Source of the DNA: Arion vulgaris
Lineage: Eukaryota; Mollusca; Gastropoda; Stylommatophora; Arionidae
Length of the DNA stretch: 64,000 bases
Assembly (NCBI GenBank): GCA_020796225.1
Contig: CM036756.1
Span: forward strand, 62,673,644-62,737,643
Direction: 5' to 3'
Program-made: the position numbers and the translations under genes
The notes under the pieces: model-generated
Told to the model about the DNA's origin: nothing
Database searches by the model: none
The model's input: the letters and a program-made list of their open reading frames with translations, nothing else
Part shown: positions 54,780 through 64,000 of the stretch, one piece after another
How the letters are laid out: every line of letters begins with the position of its first letter
Position numbering within the stretch: position 1 is the stretch's first letter

Positions 54780-55150
54780 TTTACACCCCACGGTAGAAGA
54801 GGAACAATAAGTTAGCAACGATCCCAAAGAGGAAAGAAAACAACCTGATCACAATGGGACCCTAAGTTGTATCCATAATATTGCATGACCAGTGCAAGAC
54901 CAATTGGTCACCTTCTTCTTATCATATTTTTCTTTCTACTCCTAACTCTCCTTGAAGCATGAGGCATCAAAAAATGTCCTCTAGCCACAACTGTCTTGAG
55001 CACACCAGATTAGCTTATTCTAGGTCACTCTCGCCTTTTCTCTATCTACCCCTAGCCCTCTTGCCGCCCGGATTTCATTTCTGAATCTTTATCCAACTCC
55101 ATATCACTTTATGACACATAAATATAATACATAGAGGCATACTTAGACTA
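54780..55150 (-). other. Possible further LINE sequence
   Basis: Broken minus frames carry basic stretches but no clear motif. Confidence 0.3.
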
Positions 55151-55235
55151 AATACAATTAAGACATGGCAAATTTAGAAAATGGAATATTCCCATGAAAG
55201 AAAAACATGTTAATTAATAAAAGAATCATTCTCAC

Positions 55236-55358
55236 CTGAGTTGGTATGAGTGCTTTAAGAGCATCAAGATGATTATCACACAACTGATGAATGGTTGCAA
55301 GCTCACGTGCAGGATCAGATGGCAAAATATCAGGAACCACTGGTTCTTTAGGGATATT
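55236..55358 (-). CDS. RASA1: p120 RasGAP (RASA1) homologue, exon after the GAP domain
   Basis: A 123-nt exon, 41 codons in phase 0. The acceptor CTTCTTAG ends at 55359 and the donor GTGAGAAT starts at 55235 (minus strand). It encodes NIPKEPVVPDILPSDPAREL and then TIHQLCDNHLDAL, matching the vertebrate RASA1 segment after the GAP domain (NVPELP..., RDLAALHEICVAHSDEL). The intron to the previous exon is 2.6 kb and holds a 29-bp minisatellite. The final exon with the C-terminal coiled-coil-like end should lie at lower coordinates; I could not find it. Confidence 0.85.
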
Positions 55359-55413
55359 CTAAGAAGTCAAATAGTTACTTTAGAAACAGTTACACATATG
55401 CACATGATATACA

Positions 55414-55690
55414 TCAAAAGTAGTCAAGATGTAAAGAGTCATTAATCGTCAAGTCACATTTTGTAGCCAGCCACCTAAATACAATTCTGAATTCTATAAT
55501 AACTATGATGGAAATAACCAAAGAAACACGACTGAGTCTAAGAAAACATTCATTAGGAAGACCATCTAATAGTATAGCAAGGTGGGTCTTGTCCTGGTTA
55601 TCCACAGGGAAAGAGAAACAGAGGAAAGCCAAAATACTCATGAAGAAGACAATTGGAACAAATTATTCTAGGTGACTGGTAAAAATATAG
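55414..55690. other. Intron sequence, unannotated
   Basis: Lies in the RasGAP intron. A plus-strand GRPSNS-like scrap could be LINE; not supported further. Confidence 0.35.
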
Positions 55691-55694
55691 AAAG

Positions 55695-56115
55695 GATAGT
55701 CATCATCATCAGGTGCCGTGCTGGCTTGTGTTGGTGATCATGCATCTCCACAAATCTCTGGTGTTTGCTATCATCTCAGATATTGACGCTCTTCCGTGCC
55801 ATGAAGTCAGACCATCCAAAATGTTCTCTCTCTGTCTCGTCTACCCTCGATTTTACCGATTGTTACAATGTGTTCTAAACTTCCCTTCCTCATCACGCAT
55901 CTGAAAAATGATGACTGCCTCTTTCTTATATTGATAAGCTTTCTCTGTGTCTTGACCTTATTCAACGTCTCTACAGTCATTTTAGCAGTACATGGGATTC
56001 TCATCATTCTTCTGTAAAACCAAATCTTTGTGACCCTCAGAGTTTTTTCGATCTGTTTGTTTATTGTCCATGACTCGCATCCGTATGTGAGTATTGGTTC
56101 TATGTAGCACTGTAT
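55695..56115 (-). pseudogene. LINE ORF2 C-terminus in RasGAP intron
   Basis: RRMMRIPWTAK family. On minus: LTYGCESW region near 56080, FYRRMMRIPCTAKMTVETLN (about 55960-56020), INIRKRQSSFFRCVMRKGSL, IEGRRDRERTFW, and a GAT tail at 55697-55712. The insertion has the same orientation as the gene. Confidence 0.85.
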
Positions 56116-56375
56116 AACTCATACACAAAGGATAGTACTAGTCAGAAAAAAGTTATACATGTGGGCTGAGGACATGCTCCAAAGAGAGCTGAAAGGATTA
56201 TTATTATTTCAACTATATAATATCTACAATAATTTCTCAAACAAATTTGATAAATTATTATTTTACTTTCAGACATCAACCATGATACTAGACAGGTTGA
56301 CCAGACATGTATACAAGAACATTAAAACTAAACAAACTGAATTTGTAACTTGCATACATGGACACCGACAATAAC

Positions 56376-56550
56376 AGCTCTCTGTTCGACACAGCCTCAA
56401 TTGATTACCAGAGAAAGCACTGAGAAGTACAGACAGCCGGAGTGATGTTGACCATATCATCCATCGTGTGCCAATGGTAAATGAAAAATACTGACCTAAC
56501 ACAATATTACCCAATATACCTTGAGATATGTAAAGGGTTCCTTTACTTTT
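56376..56550 (+). repeat. SINE family I, 3' half
   Basis: Diverged match to 51540-51710 (AATATTACCCAATATACC, AAAGGGTTCCTTTAC). Confidence 0.5.
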
Positions 56551-57285
56551 TATACATGGGACAGTAAGTTTCAGTAATTCTTATATTGATTTGCAAAACT
56601 CAAGAGTTGTGAAGGTTGAGAATGACAATAAAATACACCTACACAGAAATTACAAGAGATTCTGAGATCATAGCCACAACTGATATCCTTTGGGTCCCTG
56701 AGGGATAGAGAAATAAATGCAGACTAAAGATAGCTATGTAGAGCGCTGTAGAGATTGAGATAAAAACAATGAATTTTTGTCATTTGTCAAAAGGATGGTC
56801 ACAATACTAAGCAAATGGAAATATTTGCTGCCTTACAAAATGTGCTGATTGCTGACTGTATCATCAGTTGATGGACAAGAACACAAGAGAGAAATGACCA
56901 ATGATGTAAGCAAGAATTGATCAAGGACACCAAAGAGAAATGACCAACATAAAAGAAAAAATGACTAAGGACATAATGAAGAAATGGTCATGGTTTTAAA
57001 AAAAAATTATCAATGACACAAGAAAACAGCAATGATACATAGAATGAATAACAAACTTCTTGGGATGTGATTATTGTGAATGATTTTACATACAAAGAAA
57101 CAATGTTAATTGAAAGACAGTCATCTGCCCTCACAAATCCATGGCAATTCATGTTTTCCTTTTCCCAAGAGCAAAAATGTTTACATTTCATTATAAGTCA
57201 AATAAGTTCAATTATATAAAGAAAGTACAGCAATGATAGTCAAATAAAAGCAGATATGAACATTTCATATTGTTACAACTAACCA
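56551..57285. other. Intron sequence, unannotated
   Basis: A patch at 56875-57000 repeats AGAAATGACCAA-type motifs. No exon was seen. Confidence 0.4.
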
Positions 57286-57289
57286 CAAC

Positions 57290-57840
57290 CCAAATACATT
57301 TTGATTATTGGTTGCACATTACAAACATTTTGATTATTGGTCGCTATTACAGACATTTTTATTATTGGTTACATATTACAGACATTTTGATTATTGGTCA
57401 CACATTACAGACATTTTGATTATTGGTCACACATTACAGACATTTTGATCATTGGTCACACATTACAAACATTTTGATTATTGGTCGCACATTACAGACA
57501 TTTTTATTATTGGTCGCACATTACAGACATTTTTATTATTGGTTACATATTACAGACATTTTGATTATTGGTCGCACATTAGACATTTTGATTATTGTTT
57601 GCACATTACAGACATTTTGATTATTGGTAGCACATTACAAACATTTTGATCATGTGTCACACATCAGACATTTTTATCATCAGTCACACATCACATACAT
57701 TTTGATCATTGGTCACACATTACAGACATTTTGATTATTGGTCACACCGACATTTTGATCATTGGTCACACATTACAGACATTTTGATCATTGGTCACAC
57801 ATCAGACATTTTGATCATTGGTCACACATTACAAAGTTTT
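57290..57840. repeat. 29-bp intronic minisatellite, about 18 copies
   Basis: Unit ACATTTTGATTATTGGTCAC plus ACATTACAG, 29 bp. Variants ATTGGTCGC and ATCATTGGTC cluster in blocks. It lies about 100 bp downstream (minus sense) of the RasGAP exon at 57937-58014. Confidence 0.93.
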
Positions 57841-57936
57841 GATAGCCCATCCCAACTTAATTTTAATTATTAGCCACAACTTACAGACAATGAATAATTA
57901 TATAAGATGATATTTTGATTATAAATCACAACTTAC

Positions 57937-58014
57937 AGATAACTCATCAAGGTACAAAATCATTTTATCCCGGTTCTTTTTCACAAAAGGCTGCACAACT
58001 TCCATGTACGCTTC
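57937..58014 (-). CDS. RASA1: p120 RasGAP (RASA1) homologue, late GAP-domain exon
   Basis: A 78-nt exon, 26 codons, phase 0 at both ends. The acceptor ATATAG precedes 58014 and the donor GTAAGTTG follows 57937 (minus strand). It encodes EAYMEVVQPFVKKNRDKMIL and then YLDELS, matching RASA1 KEPYMEGVNPFIKSNKHRMI...FLDELG. In RasGAPs this stretch is the C-terminal helical end of the GAP fold, which supports stimulation of Ras GTP hydrolysis. Both splice sites are canonical and there is no break. Confidence 0.9.
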
Positions 58015-58214
58015 CTATATCATATTTAAAATACATTTGCAAAATGTAGACACACAAAAAAGCATATTACATAAAAATAAAGTAGCAAATCTTCGAATAT
58101 ATAACCATTTATCTCATGGAATCACAACTTTGACAACTCTCTTCCACCATTCCTTTGTGTATAACACTAACTGTATATTTTTTAATCTTCTTCTTCAAAC
58201 GTTTTCAGACAGCG

Positions 58215-58510
58215 ATTTGTGTACTTTTAAAGTAGTTAGTGGTCAACCGGAGTCCATGTACATCTCCGTATAGCTTGTCTTGGACTGATATTGGGATTGG
58301 CCATGTGTTTTCTCTCTGTTCCATGTATGTTGGACATTCTTGCAGTATGTGTGTCTCTGTCATCTTGCTGGTGCCACATGTACATATGTCAGATGGGCCT
58401 ATTTTATACTTGTTAAACAGATGGTACCTCAGTCTATTGTGCCCTGTTCGTAGACGAAAAATGACAACCTGTTCCTCTCTACTTGTTGGTAAGCATCGTC
58501 CTTTTCATGC
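58215..58510 (-). pseudogene. LINE C-terminus in RasGAP intron
   Basis: On minus: RLRTGHNRLRYHLFNKYKIG, CTCGTSKMTETHILQECP and PISVQDKLYGDV. This is the Cys/His C-terminus of the LINE group also seen at 53880-54110. The frame is open through the segment (minus). Confidence 0.85.
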
Positions 58511-58544
58511 CCTTTTTTAATCTAATTTACATGATTGTTCAAGT

Positions 58545-58960
58545 AACAGCATGTCCATTACGAATGTCGCTCTCATCACAGCCTGCCTGAAAAACTATCT
58601 CTAACAAATTATTCCGCCTCCTCCAGCATCATGTTCAAGGTTTCTTGGATGTCCTTGTAGCCACTTTCGCTTAGTTGTTCCTGCCTCATACTCCAGGAAC
58701 CATGCCTTCCATTACCATTCTCTCCAAACCACTGTGACGTTTAATGTGGTCAAAATATTTCATCTTCATGATATTATTTATGAGCCAATGCTCCTCAATG
58801 TTCAGGTCTTGTAGGGTGTGTTTGTTTTTTCTTCTCTGTCCAGGATGTTCTAAGAACTTTTCTGTAACACCTTGTGTCAAAAGCTTCAATTTGATTGTAC
58901 ATACATTTAATGTTACTGTTCTAACAATTTCAAGTATAACAACTAATACCACAAATTATA
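58545..58960 (-). pseudogene. LINE 3' end, GAT-type family, in RasGAP intron
   Basis: Minus frame 58686-58952 includes KFLEHPGQRRKNKHTLQDLN and IKRHSGLERMVMEGMVPGV, then a decayed GRPRRRW region. Close to 44330-44715. Confidence 0.78.
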
Positions 58961-59049
58961 TTATATATATGTACTGTGAAATGAGGATAACGGTCAAGGG
59001 CAGTAGATAAGATTCAGTAAATAAAGGAAGTACTTCTTACTTACAACCT

Positions 59050-59500
59050 GGTCATCATCATAGAACTGCCATAGGTTGATGAACATTTCTCTCTCTAACC
59101 TGTGATGCCACTGGCACTTAGGGCACCAAAAACTGCACACCCTTCTTCTCTATACTTGGCAGTCCTATGTATTGTGTTCCAGTTATGATTCATTTCTTTC
59201 AGTTCTTGCTCTACTGTTCTCCTCCAGGTAGTTTTGGGTCTCCCATGTTTTCGTTTATCCTCTGGTGTCCATCTCAGTACTGTATTCATGGACATTACAG
59301 TTAGTCTCCATGCATATCACATGTCCTATCCATTTCCAGCATCTCTTTTGGATAACAGTGCTCATATTCTTTTGTTGACACTGTGCAACAGTACTTGGTT
59401 AGAGATAGTATTTGGGCAAAACACACTTATGACCTTTAGCAGACAAGTTGTGTGAAAGGTGGAGAGCTTGGATGTATCTTGTTCTGTCATTTTCCAGCAT
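59050..59500 (-). pseudogene. RTE-like LINE C-terminus in RasGAP intron
   Basis: On minus: YRSECWKMTEQDTSKLSTFH, VFCPNTISN, then TVLRWTPEDKRKHGRPKTTW and RRTVEQELKEMNHNW. This is the highly characteristic RTE-type ORF2 ending. It finishes with an ATGATGATGAC tail at 59048-59058. The last 66 codons (59095-59295) are uninterrupted. Confidence 0.88.
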
Positions 59501-59663
59501 TCTGATCTGTATAGTAAAGTTGATAGCACACACCAAAACATCTATATAAGCGACCATAATATGTCACTCCTATCACCATTCAAATGCAGAAAAATGCTAA
59601 TGATGAACAAAAATAAAGACTATTCTTGTAACAAATAAGGCACAAAGAGTCAGTAATACATAC

Positions 59664-59752
59664 TTTTGGACCCACATCAACCAGATTGGCTAGGTTTTGT
59701 AAAACTTTGGCCACAAGTTTGAGTGTTCTTGCTGCAGTTTCTGAAGGATTTT
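59664..59752 (-). CDS. RASA1: p120 RasGAP (RASA1) homologue, GAP-domain exon
   Basis: An 89-nt exon; the acceptor ATATTACAG precedes 59752 and the donor GTATGTAT follows 59664 (minus strand). Its first 2 nt complete a codon from the previous exon, and it ends in phase 0. It encodes NPSETAARTLKLVAKVLQNL then ANLVDVGPK, matching RASA1 SPIAARTLILVAKSVQNLANLVEFGAK, a signature part of the GAP domain. The exon joins in frame to 57937-58014. Earlier exons (SH2, SH3, PH, C2 and most of GAP) are expected at higher coordinates, outside the window. Confidence 0.9.
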
Positions 59753-59754
59753 CT

Positions 59755-60060
59755 GTAATATTAATCAAATTAAATACTGACATTCTTCCAGTGAGAACTC
59801 TGGTGGATAGAACTGAATGACATCCCTATTTTAACAAAAATGCAAGAGGAATACATAATAATATCATGTTGGAAAATGCTGAAGTGTGTGGACCCTCAAT
59901 TAAATAGGTCAGTTTGGAAATATGTAGTGCATAGAGTCTGCAGTTAAGCCAACCACAATTACATGTCCCCCAAAGGGTTAGTCATTGTCCATTAAGTCCC
60001 AAAGTAATCTATCTGTAGCATGAATCATATATTTGCCCATCATTAAAAAGTATACCCCAT
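59755..60060. other. RasGAP intron, unannotated
   Basis: No exon or repeat recognised. Confidence 0.4.
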
Positions 60061-60064
60061 GAGG

Positions 60065-60240
60065 CCATTACATAGTAATGGTGGGAAGGCTTGCATGCTC
60101 TAATGATATAGTGGGCAAGGATGACAGGAATTTATGTTCCTGGGAGGGTCACCCAGGCCAGACAGGTCACAGAGGAGAGGCCAAACTAAATATGGTTTCA
60201 TGGTCCTCCAGGTTGGGGCTTTGGCTTCGGACTAACAATC
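60065..60240. other. GC-richer block in RasGAP intron
   Basis: A compact block (CCTGGGAGGGTCACCCAGGC, CCTCCAGGTTGGGGC) stands out from the AT-rich intron. It has the look of an untranslated retroelement piece, but no second copy is present. Confidence 0.35.
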
Positions 60241-60426
60241 ACATCCTATAAAAAATATTAACGTTACGAAAACAGCAATGTAGATACTACCTATTCACAG
60301 AAATGAAGGGCTACCATAGTAAAGAATAACAATTAATATTTACAAGAGAAAAAACAGTTATTGTCAATATGTTGTTGAATCTATTCATCTTCACCAAACG
60401 TGGGATATTTGAACAACAAAGAGGAG

Positions 60427-60554
60427 GCAGGCTCAGTCTCCCTCAACAGATGGCAAAAAGTATGTATACTGATGGTTCATGTGGCTTGCTGGTTAAACAC
60501 ACTCCTCACTCTGCTCCTCAGACATCTAGTTCTACTTGTACAATGGTTAACTCC
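60427..60554 (-). pseudogene. RNase H LINE, 3' part, left of an insertion
   Basis: Matches 36055-36175. It stops at GGTTAACTCC (60545-60554), where another LINE is inserted; the rest is at 60873-61370. Confidence 0.8.
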
Positions 60555-60872
60555 TTTCTTTCTTTCTTTTCTCCAATCCTATTTTTCCTCACAGCGTCAG
60601 GTCAAGAAGAGATTTCTAAAACAGGCCTTTGTGTGCGCTTTGTAGATAGTGTCTTTCTGCGTCTCTGTTATCTTTAAGGTCCATCTTTTGCGTGGCCTGC
60701 CTTTGGCTTCGTACCCATTGTATCGGAGCAGCATTGCTCTTTGAGGTGCACTGTCTGTTGGTAATCTGCTTATGTGGCCAAACCATTTAATTTGTTTTTT
60801 CTTGATGAAGTTTAGTACTGATGCTGTACCCACTTTTGTCCTGATGTCTTCATTTCTCAATCGGTCTCTTCA
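60555..60872 (-). pseudogene. LINE 3' end (GAAA-tailed) inserted in another LINE
   Basis: The minus frame 60597-60860 is open for 87 codons: RNEDIRTKVGTASVLNFIKK, WFGHISRLPTDSAPQRAMLL and AKGRPRKRW. It ends beside a (GAAA)n tail (plus: TTTCTTTCTTTCTTT, 60555-60570). It sits precisely between GGTTAACTCC and GGTAATTCC, and the related locus at 36168-36180 shows the uninterrupted sequence. Best-preserved copy of its family. Confidence 0.9.
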
Positions 60873-61370
60873 GGTAATTCCAAACTTTTTTAATCGATGG
60901 ATCGATTCAACATCTATTTTAGTGTCTTCATCCAACAGACAGTCGTAAAGAGACCGAAGAACATCCCCCTAATCCATCTTCAACTCCCGACAATCAATGC
61001 TGTTGATGTTAGCCTGTCCGCTATCTCATTGCCACAAATACCTGCACGCCCAGGACAGTAGATACACGTAAGCCTCTGAGAGTTAGAAGCTTCAATAGAT
61101 GACATCCCCTCAAACCGCAAGCTTCATTTTGTATCTTCCAGAGCATCGACTGAGATTCAGATAAAACAACGGCCCCAGTAAACAGAGTCCCAGACAGCCA
61201 ATGAAGGGTTCCATCCTCATACTGGAAGTAGTTGTCCTGTATGTTCCACTTTTCTCTGCAACAACCCTACCATGCGTCCTAGCTAAGAAACCCTAGAAAC
61301 CATGATGCACAGACCCATCCAAATAAACAACATCATCATCATCATTGATGTTAGTATACAATGTTCATTT
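60873..61370 (-). pseudogene. RNase H LINE, RNase H part, right of the insertion
   Basis: Aligns with 36170-36680. RNase H segments remain recognisable on minus (YCPGRAGICGNEIAD-like near 61000-61060) but are more decayed than the copy at 36140-36715. Confidence 0.78.
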
Positions 61371-61399
61371 TGTCTGTTCTTAAATTTTGAAAAGCTATC

Positions 61400-61695
61400 T
61401 TACTTTATTTTTTTATATTTCACCTTCTATAAATGCAAAGACCATGTGATATAAAAATTGCTGCCTATAAAAGAAAAAAGCTGATATTCAACACAACTAA
61501 TCTCACAAAAATGAGGTTACCTTGGACTAAGCTGAAAGACCTGGGGTTTAAAATGGCAGGACACAAAAGACGAAGAAAAACAAAGCCACTGAGGAAAAAA
61601 TATAACATGAAATATATAACAATAGCATATACATTATTCAATGTCTACAATGCATTAAAAGCAGTGACAACACAACTGCTAAAATGACTATCCAA
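61400..61695 (+). other. Lys-rich open frame of unknown nature
   Basis: The frame 61433-61687 encodes 84 residues, strongly basic in the middle (HKRRRKTKPLRKK). No known domain. It may be a retroelement ORF1 scrap; gene status is unsupported. Confidence 0.25.
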
Positions 61696-61699
61696 CAAT

Positions 61700-62196
61700 A
61701 ACCATGACATTACAACAGTTACAATACAGCTGCTCTGCTGTGTGATGCTGTATTTGTGACTTAATCATGATGGTGTTTATGTTAACGATGCCAGTATTAT
61801 CCAGGATCATGGTATCTGGGATCTTGTCATGTCACTAACTGTCCATCACTTTCTGAGACATTACAACAGTTACAATACAGTTGCTGTGTGGTAATGCTGT
61901 ATTTGTGACTGAATGAGGATGGTGTTTATGTTAGAGATGTCAGCTTTGTCCAGGATGATGGTATATGAGATTTTGCCTTGTCACTAACTGTCCATCACCT
62001 TTTTGAGACATACAATGTGAAAGTGATTTAGCCTCTACGCATGTCTTTTATAAACAGTCCATGTTCTGCATGTATATAGCAGCACTGGGAAAACTCTGCC
62101 GATCTATACACCTTCAGCTTTGTGAGCAAGCAGATGCCAATATGATTGGGATGTTCACTTCATTATCAATGGTGTCGTTGTGAGATAGCATGCTAC
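61700..62196 (-). pseudogene. LINE ORF2 C-terminal half with internal duplication
   Basis: On minus: SMLSHNDTIDNEVNI (62140-62195), LLYTCRTW, RLNHFHIVCLKKVMDS (about 61990-62045), then KIPDTMILDNTG in the last unit. Bases 61708-61860 and 61861-62010 are direct duplicates of about 150 bp, so the CLKKVMDS and IPDT region occurs twice. Confidence 0.82.
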
Positions 62197-62525
62197 TAAC
62201 TCTTACAATACGCGCACTAAAACCGTCTTTTTACGCACTGTTTTTGAGGAACAAATTTTAAGGTGAAGATGTCCTTACAAAATTTGTTATAACTTTCTTA
62301 CATTCAAAAGCAGAGACAAACTGCATATACCAAAATGTGCGCAATTGAAAGATCTATTACAAACACCCACTTGCTGTATTTGAATTTAAAAAATACACTT
62401 AAAGCATTAAAGTCCTCTATGATATATTAACAACTGGTTAGAACCATATGGTCCGTGAAGTGGATTGTGAAAATGGTAACTAACTTTATGGTCTGTCAGG
62501 TGGCATTTCGTATTCTAAGAGTTAA
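62197..62525. mobile_element. TTAA-type MITE, 329 bp, nested in a LINE
   Basis: Inverted ends TAACTCTTACAATACG and the inverse of CGTATTCTAAGAGTTA differ at one base. TTAA is at the right edge and CTAA at the left. Removing it restores the LINE order FTYL to SMLSHND in one frame on minus. No coding capacity. Confidence 0.85.
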
Positions 62526-63000
62526 GGTATGTAAATTTATTCACAACTTTCAGTTCTATGCCATTTAGATTGTCAGCCGACTCTTGAAAACATTTGCCAG
62601 GTGATATAAGTACATAATTAATGTTTTATCTGAGATGATGATGAGTTCAAAGTTTGAACAGACATCAGACTGTTTTGTAGGTTGACCTCTGAGTCAACAT
62701 TAAGAAAACAATCATCAGCAAATAGAAGATCACTGACGGTTTACAATTTAACCTTGGTCTTTGTCTGAGGTATGATGATGAAAGAATGACTAGCACAAGT
62801 CGTTGACCTCACTCTCTTGCCTGGTTTTATCATGTTACTGTAGCAGAATGAATCAAGATGACTGAGGATGAAGTCAGGTGCAGTGGATGATCATGGTTTA
62901 CTACAATCCTCACAATGCTTTTTGGACTTCCCAGTGCTTTGCTGGTAGTCGCCATCATGCCTGTTAAACCATCGATGGTTTCATTCAGGCACTCAGCCGA
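62526..63000 (-). pseudogene. LINE RT palm and thumb region
   Basis: On minus: a decayed upstream RT part (62790-63000), LLFADDCFLNVDSEVNLQNS (FADD catalytic box, about 62680-62735) and GIELKVVNKFTYL (about 62530-62575). Continues after the MITE at 62196. One element of at least 1.3 kb. Confidence 0.85.
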
Positions 63001-63009
63001 AGTCAGTAC

Positions 63010-63110
63010 CAGTTACATAACTACTGTATGATTGTACAACAGTTACATAACTTCTGTATGGTGATATTATTTACATAACTACTGAGTGGTGATACAATAG
63101 TAATACAATG
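63010..63110. repeat. Short degenerate tandem repeat
   Basis: GTTACATAACTACTGTATG-like units occur three times. Confidence 0.65.
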
Positions 63111-63183
63111 ACAGAATACCATATAATGTTGGGTGATGCAAAGCTATCAAAGAATTTTCCTTTATATTTGCTTGTCTTCTACT

Positions 63184-63550
63184 TTATCCAGTACATGGAC
63201 CAATAAAGCAGTCAGTGGTCAGTATATCTTGTAGGCCTGCAACAAAATCTCTCCCTTGTGCTTGGTCAGTGGTCATCCTTTGCAACCCCACCACCCTTTC
63301 TCCAACTGACCTACATTGTGCATCTCCTGAACTGTTCCAATTCAGGTTGTCTTGGTCTGCCCCTTCATCATCTCCCTTCCGGGTCCCATGCATTATAGTT
63401 CTCATGATGGTCTCTGGATCACTTTTGAGTATGTGTCATATTCAACTTAGGCATTTGACTTTAATCAATATGTACATTTCCTCCTGACTGCACCTGTTTA
63501 GTATTTCTTGGTTGCTTATTTTGACCTGCCGATCTATTCTGAGAATTTTT
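63184..63550 (-). pseudogene. LINE ORF2 C-terminus
   Basis: On minus: TIMRTIMHGTRKGDDEG (after a decayed RRGRP), MTTDQAQGRDFVAGLQDIL, the RDRxxWRxFVAGL ending of non-LTR proteins. Partly open (63184-63405). Separate from the element at 61700-63000, since both have C-terminal parts. Confidence 0.75.
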
Positions 63551-63639
63551 CTCAGGAATATTGTTTATATCTATTTAGGTTTATTAAGTGTTATATACTG
63601 TAATCACACAGGAAAAATATTATGTAAAATACTTGAAAA

Positions 63640-64000
63640 AGACTGCACCATATCATCAAGCTAAAGCTCACAAATGGGATTCATGGAGAATAGAAGCTGT
63701 GCCAACACAATATTCACCCTCAAGCAGTTAGTGGAAAGGACTGTTGAATCCTACAAAGATGTACAAGGTGCATTTGTGGACCAAAAAAAGTGTTCAACCT
63801 CATAGATAGAAACGACTTGTGGAAAGTATTGTCAATCTATGGAGTTAATAACCATCTAATTAATCTATGCAAGAGCCTCTATATAAACAGCCAGTGTACG
63901 ATTAGAACAAACACAGGTCTATCAGAAAAGTTCCAGGTAGGGTCAAGAGTAAGACAAGGATGCATATCACTGCTGCTGTTCATCACATATATCACTGTTC
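63640..64000 (+). pseudogene. LINE reverse transcriptase, cut at window edge
   Basis: Reads CANTIFTLKQLVER (RT motif 2 region), KDVQGAFVD then KKVFNLIDRNDLWKVLSIYG (motif A, with one shift), SLYINSQCTIRTNTG and RQGCISLLLF (motif B region). The FADD box would lie beyond 64000. Only one frameshift was seen in 360 bp, so this copy may extend well to the right. Confidence 0.85.

Noticed and set aside
59040..59090. A further RasGAP exon ending in GTAAGTAAG
   Set aside because: It would fall between two exons that already join in frame, and the sequence is the 3' tail of the RTE-like LINE.

Overview
This is an AT-rich, repeat-dominated window from an animal genome. It shows GT-AG introns, tRNA-derived SINEs, many 5'-truncated LINEs and a Penelope-like element, and no prokaryotic gene organisation. 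The mix of tRNA-SINEs, RTE-like and RNase H-bearing LINEs, a GIY-YIG Penelope-like element and an intron-poor GT32 glycosyltransferase suggests an invertebrate, most likely a spiralian such as a mollusc. That placement is an inference and is not proven by any single marker.

Two host genes can be supported. On the plus strand, 19553-20608 is an intact type II membrane glycosyltransferase of family GT32 whose start codon directly follows a 3' splice acceptor. On the minus strand, three exons at 59664-59752, 57937-58014 and 55236-55358 join in phase to encode the end of a p120 RasGAP (RASA1) homologue. Upstream exons lie beyond the right edge, and I could not find the last exon. Its introns hold LINE remnants and a 29-bp minisatellite.

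Layout: 1-9.3 kb is SINEs, LINE tails and microsatellites. 9.3-13.4 kb holds a 63-bp perfect direct repeat around a 1.16-kb segment, a decayed Penelope-like element with hammerhead-like RNA sequence downstream, and a 49-bp satellite. 13.4-19.4 kb has LINE 3' ends, a 467-bp hAT-type MITE with an 8-bp target duplication, a reverse transcriptase relic and a TTAA-type MITE. 19.5-22.2 kb is the GT32 gene followed by a 32-bp minisatellite. 24.8-29.2 kb has a SINE split by an unknown 432-bp insert and a 2.2-kb DNA transposon with a dead DDE transposase. 30.4-41.5 kb has arrays, SINEs and two nested RNase H LINEs. 41.9-53.3 kb has LINE remnants, a 236-bp insert with a 14-bp target duplication, MITE-in-SINE nesting and two minisatellites. 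53.9-64 kb is the RasGAP locus and more LINEs, ending inside a reverse transcriptase domain.

The repeats form a layered record. Several insertions can be read against their own target duplications or against an uninterrupted relative in the same window, so relative ages can be ordered. No intact mobile element is present. No CRISPR array, operon or toxin system is present. No wholly new gene system could be demonstrated; the best candidates for novelty are the unknown 432-bp insert, the 1.16-kb segment with 63-bp repeats, and the paired C3/G8-position changes in the hammerhead-like motifs.
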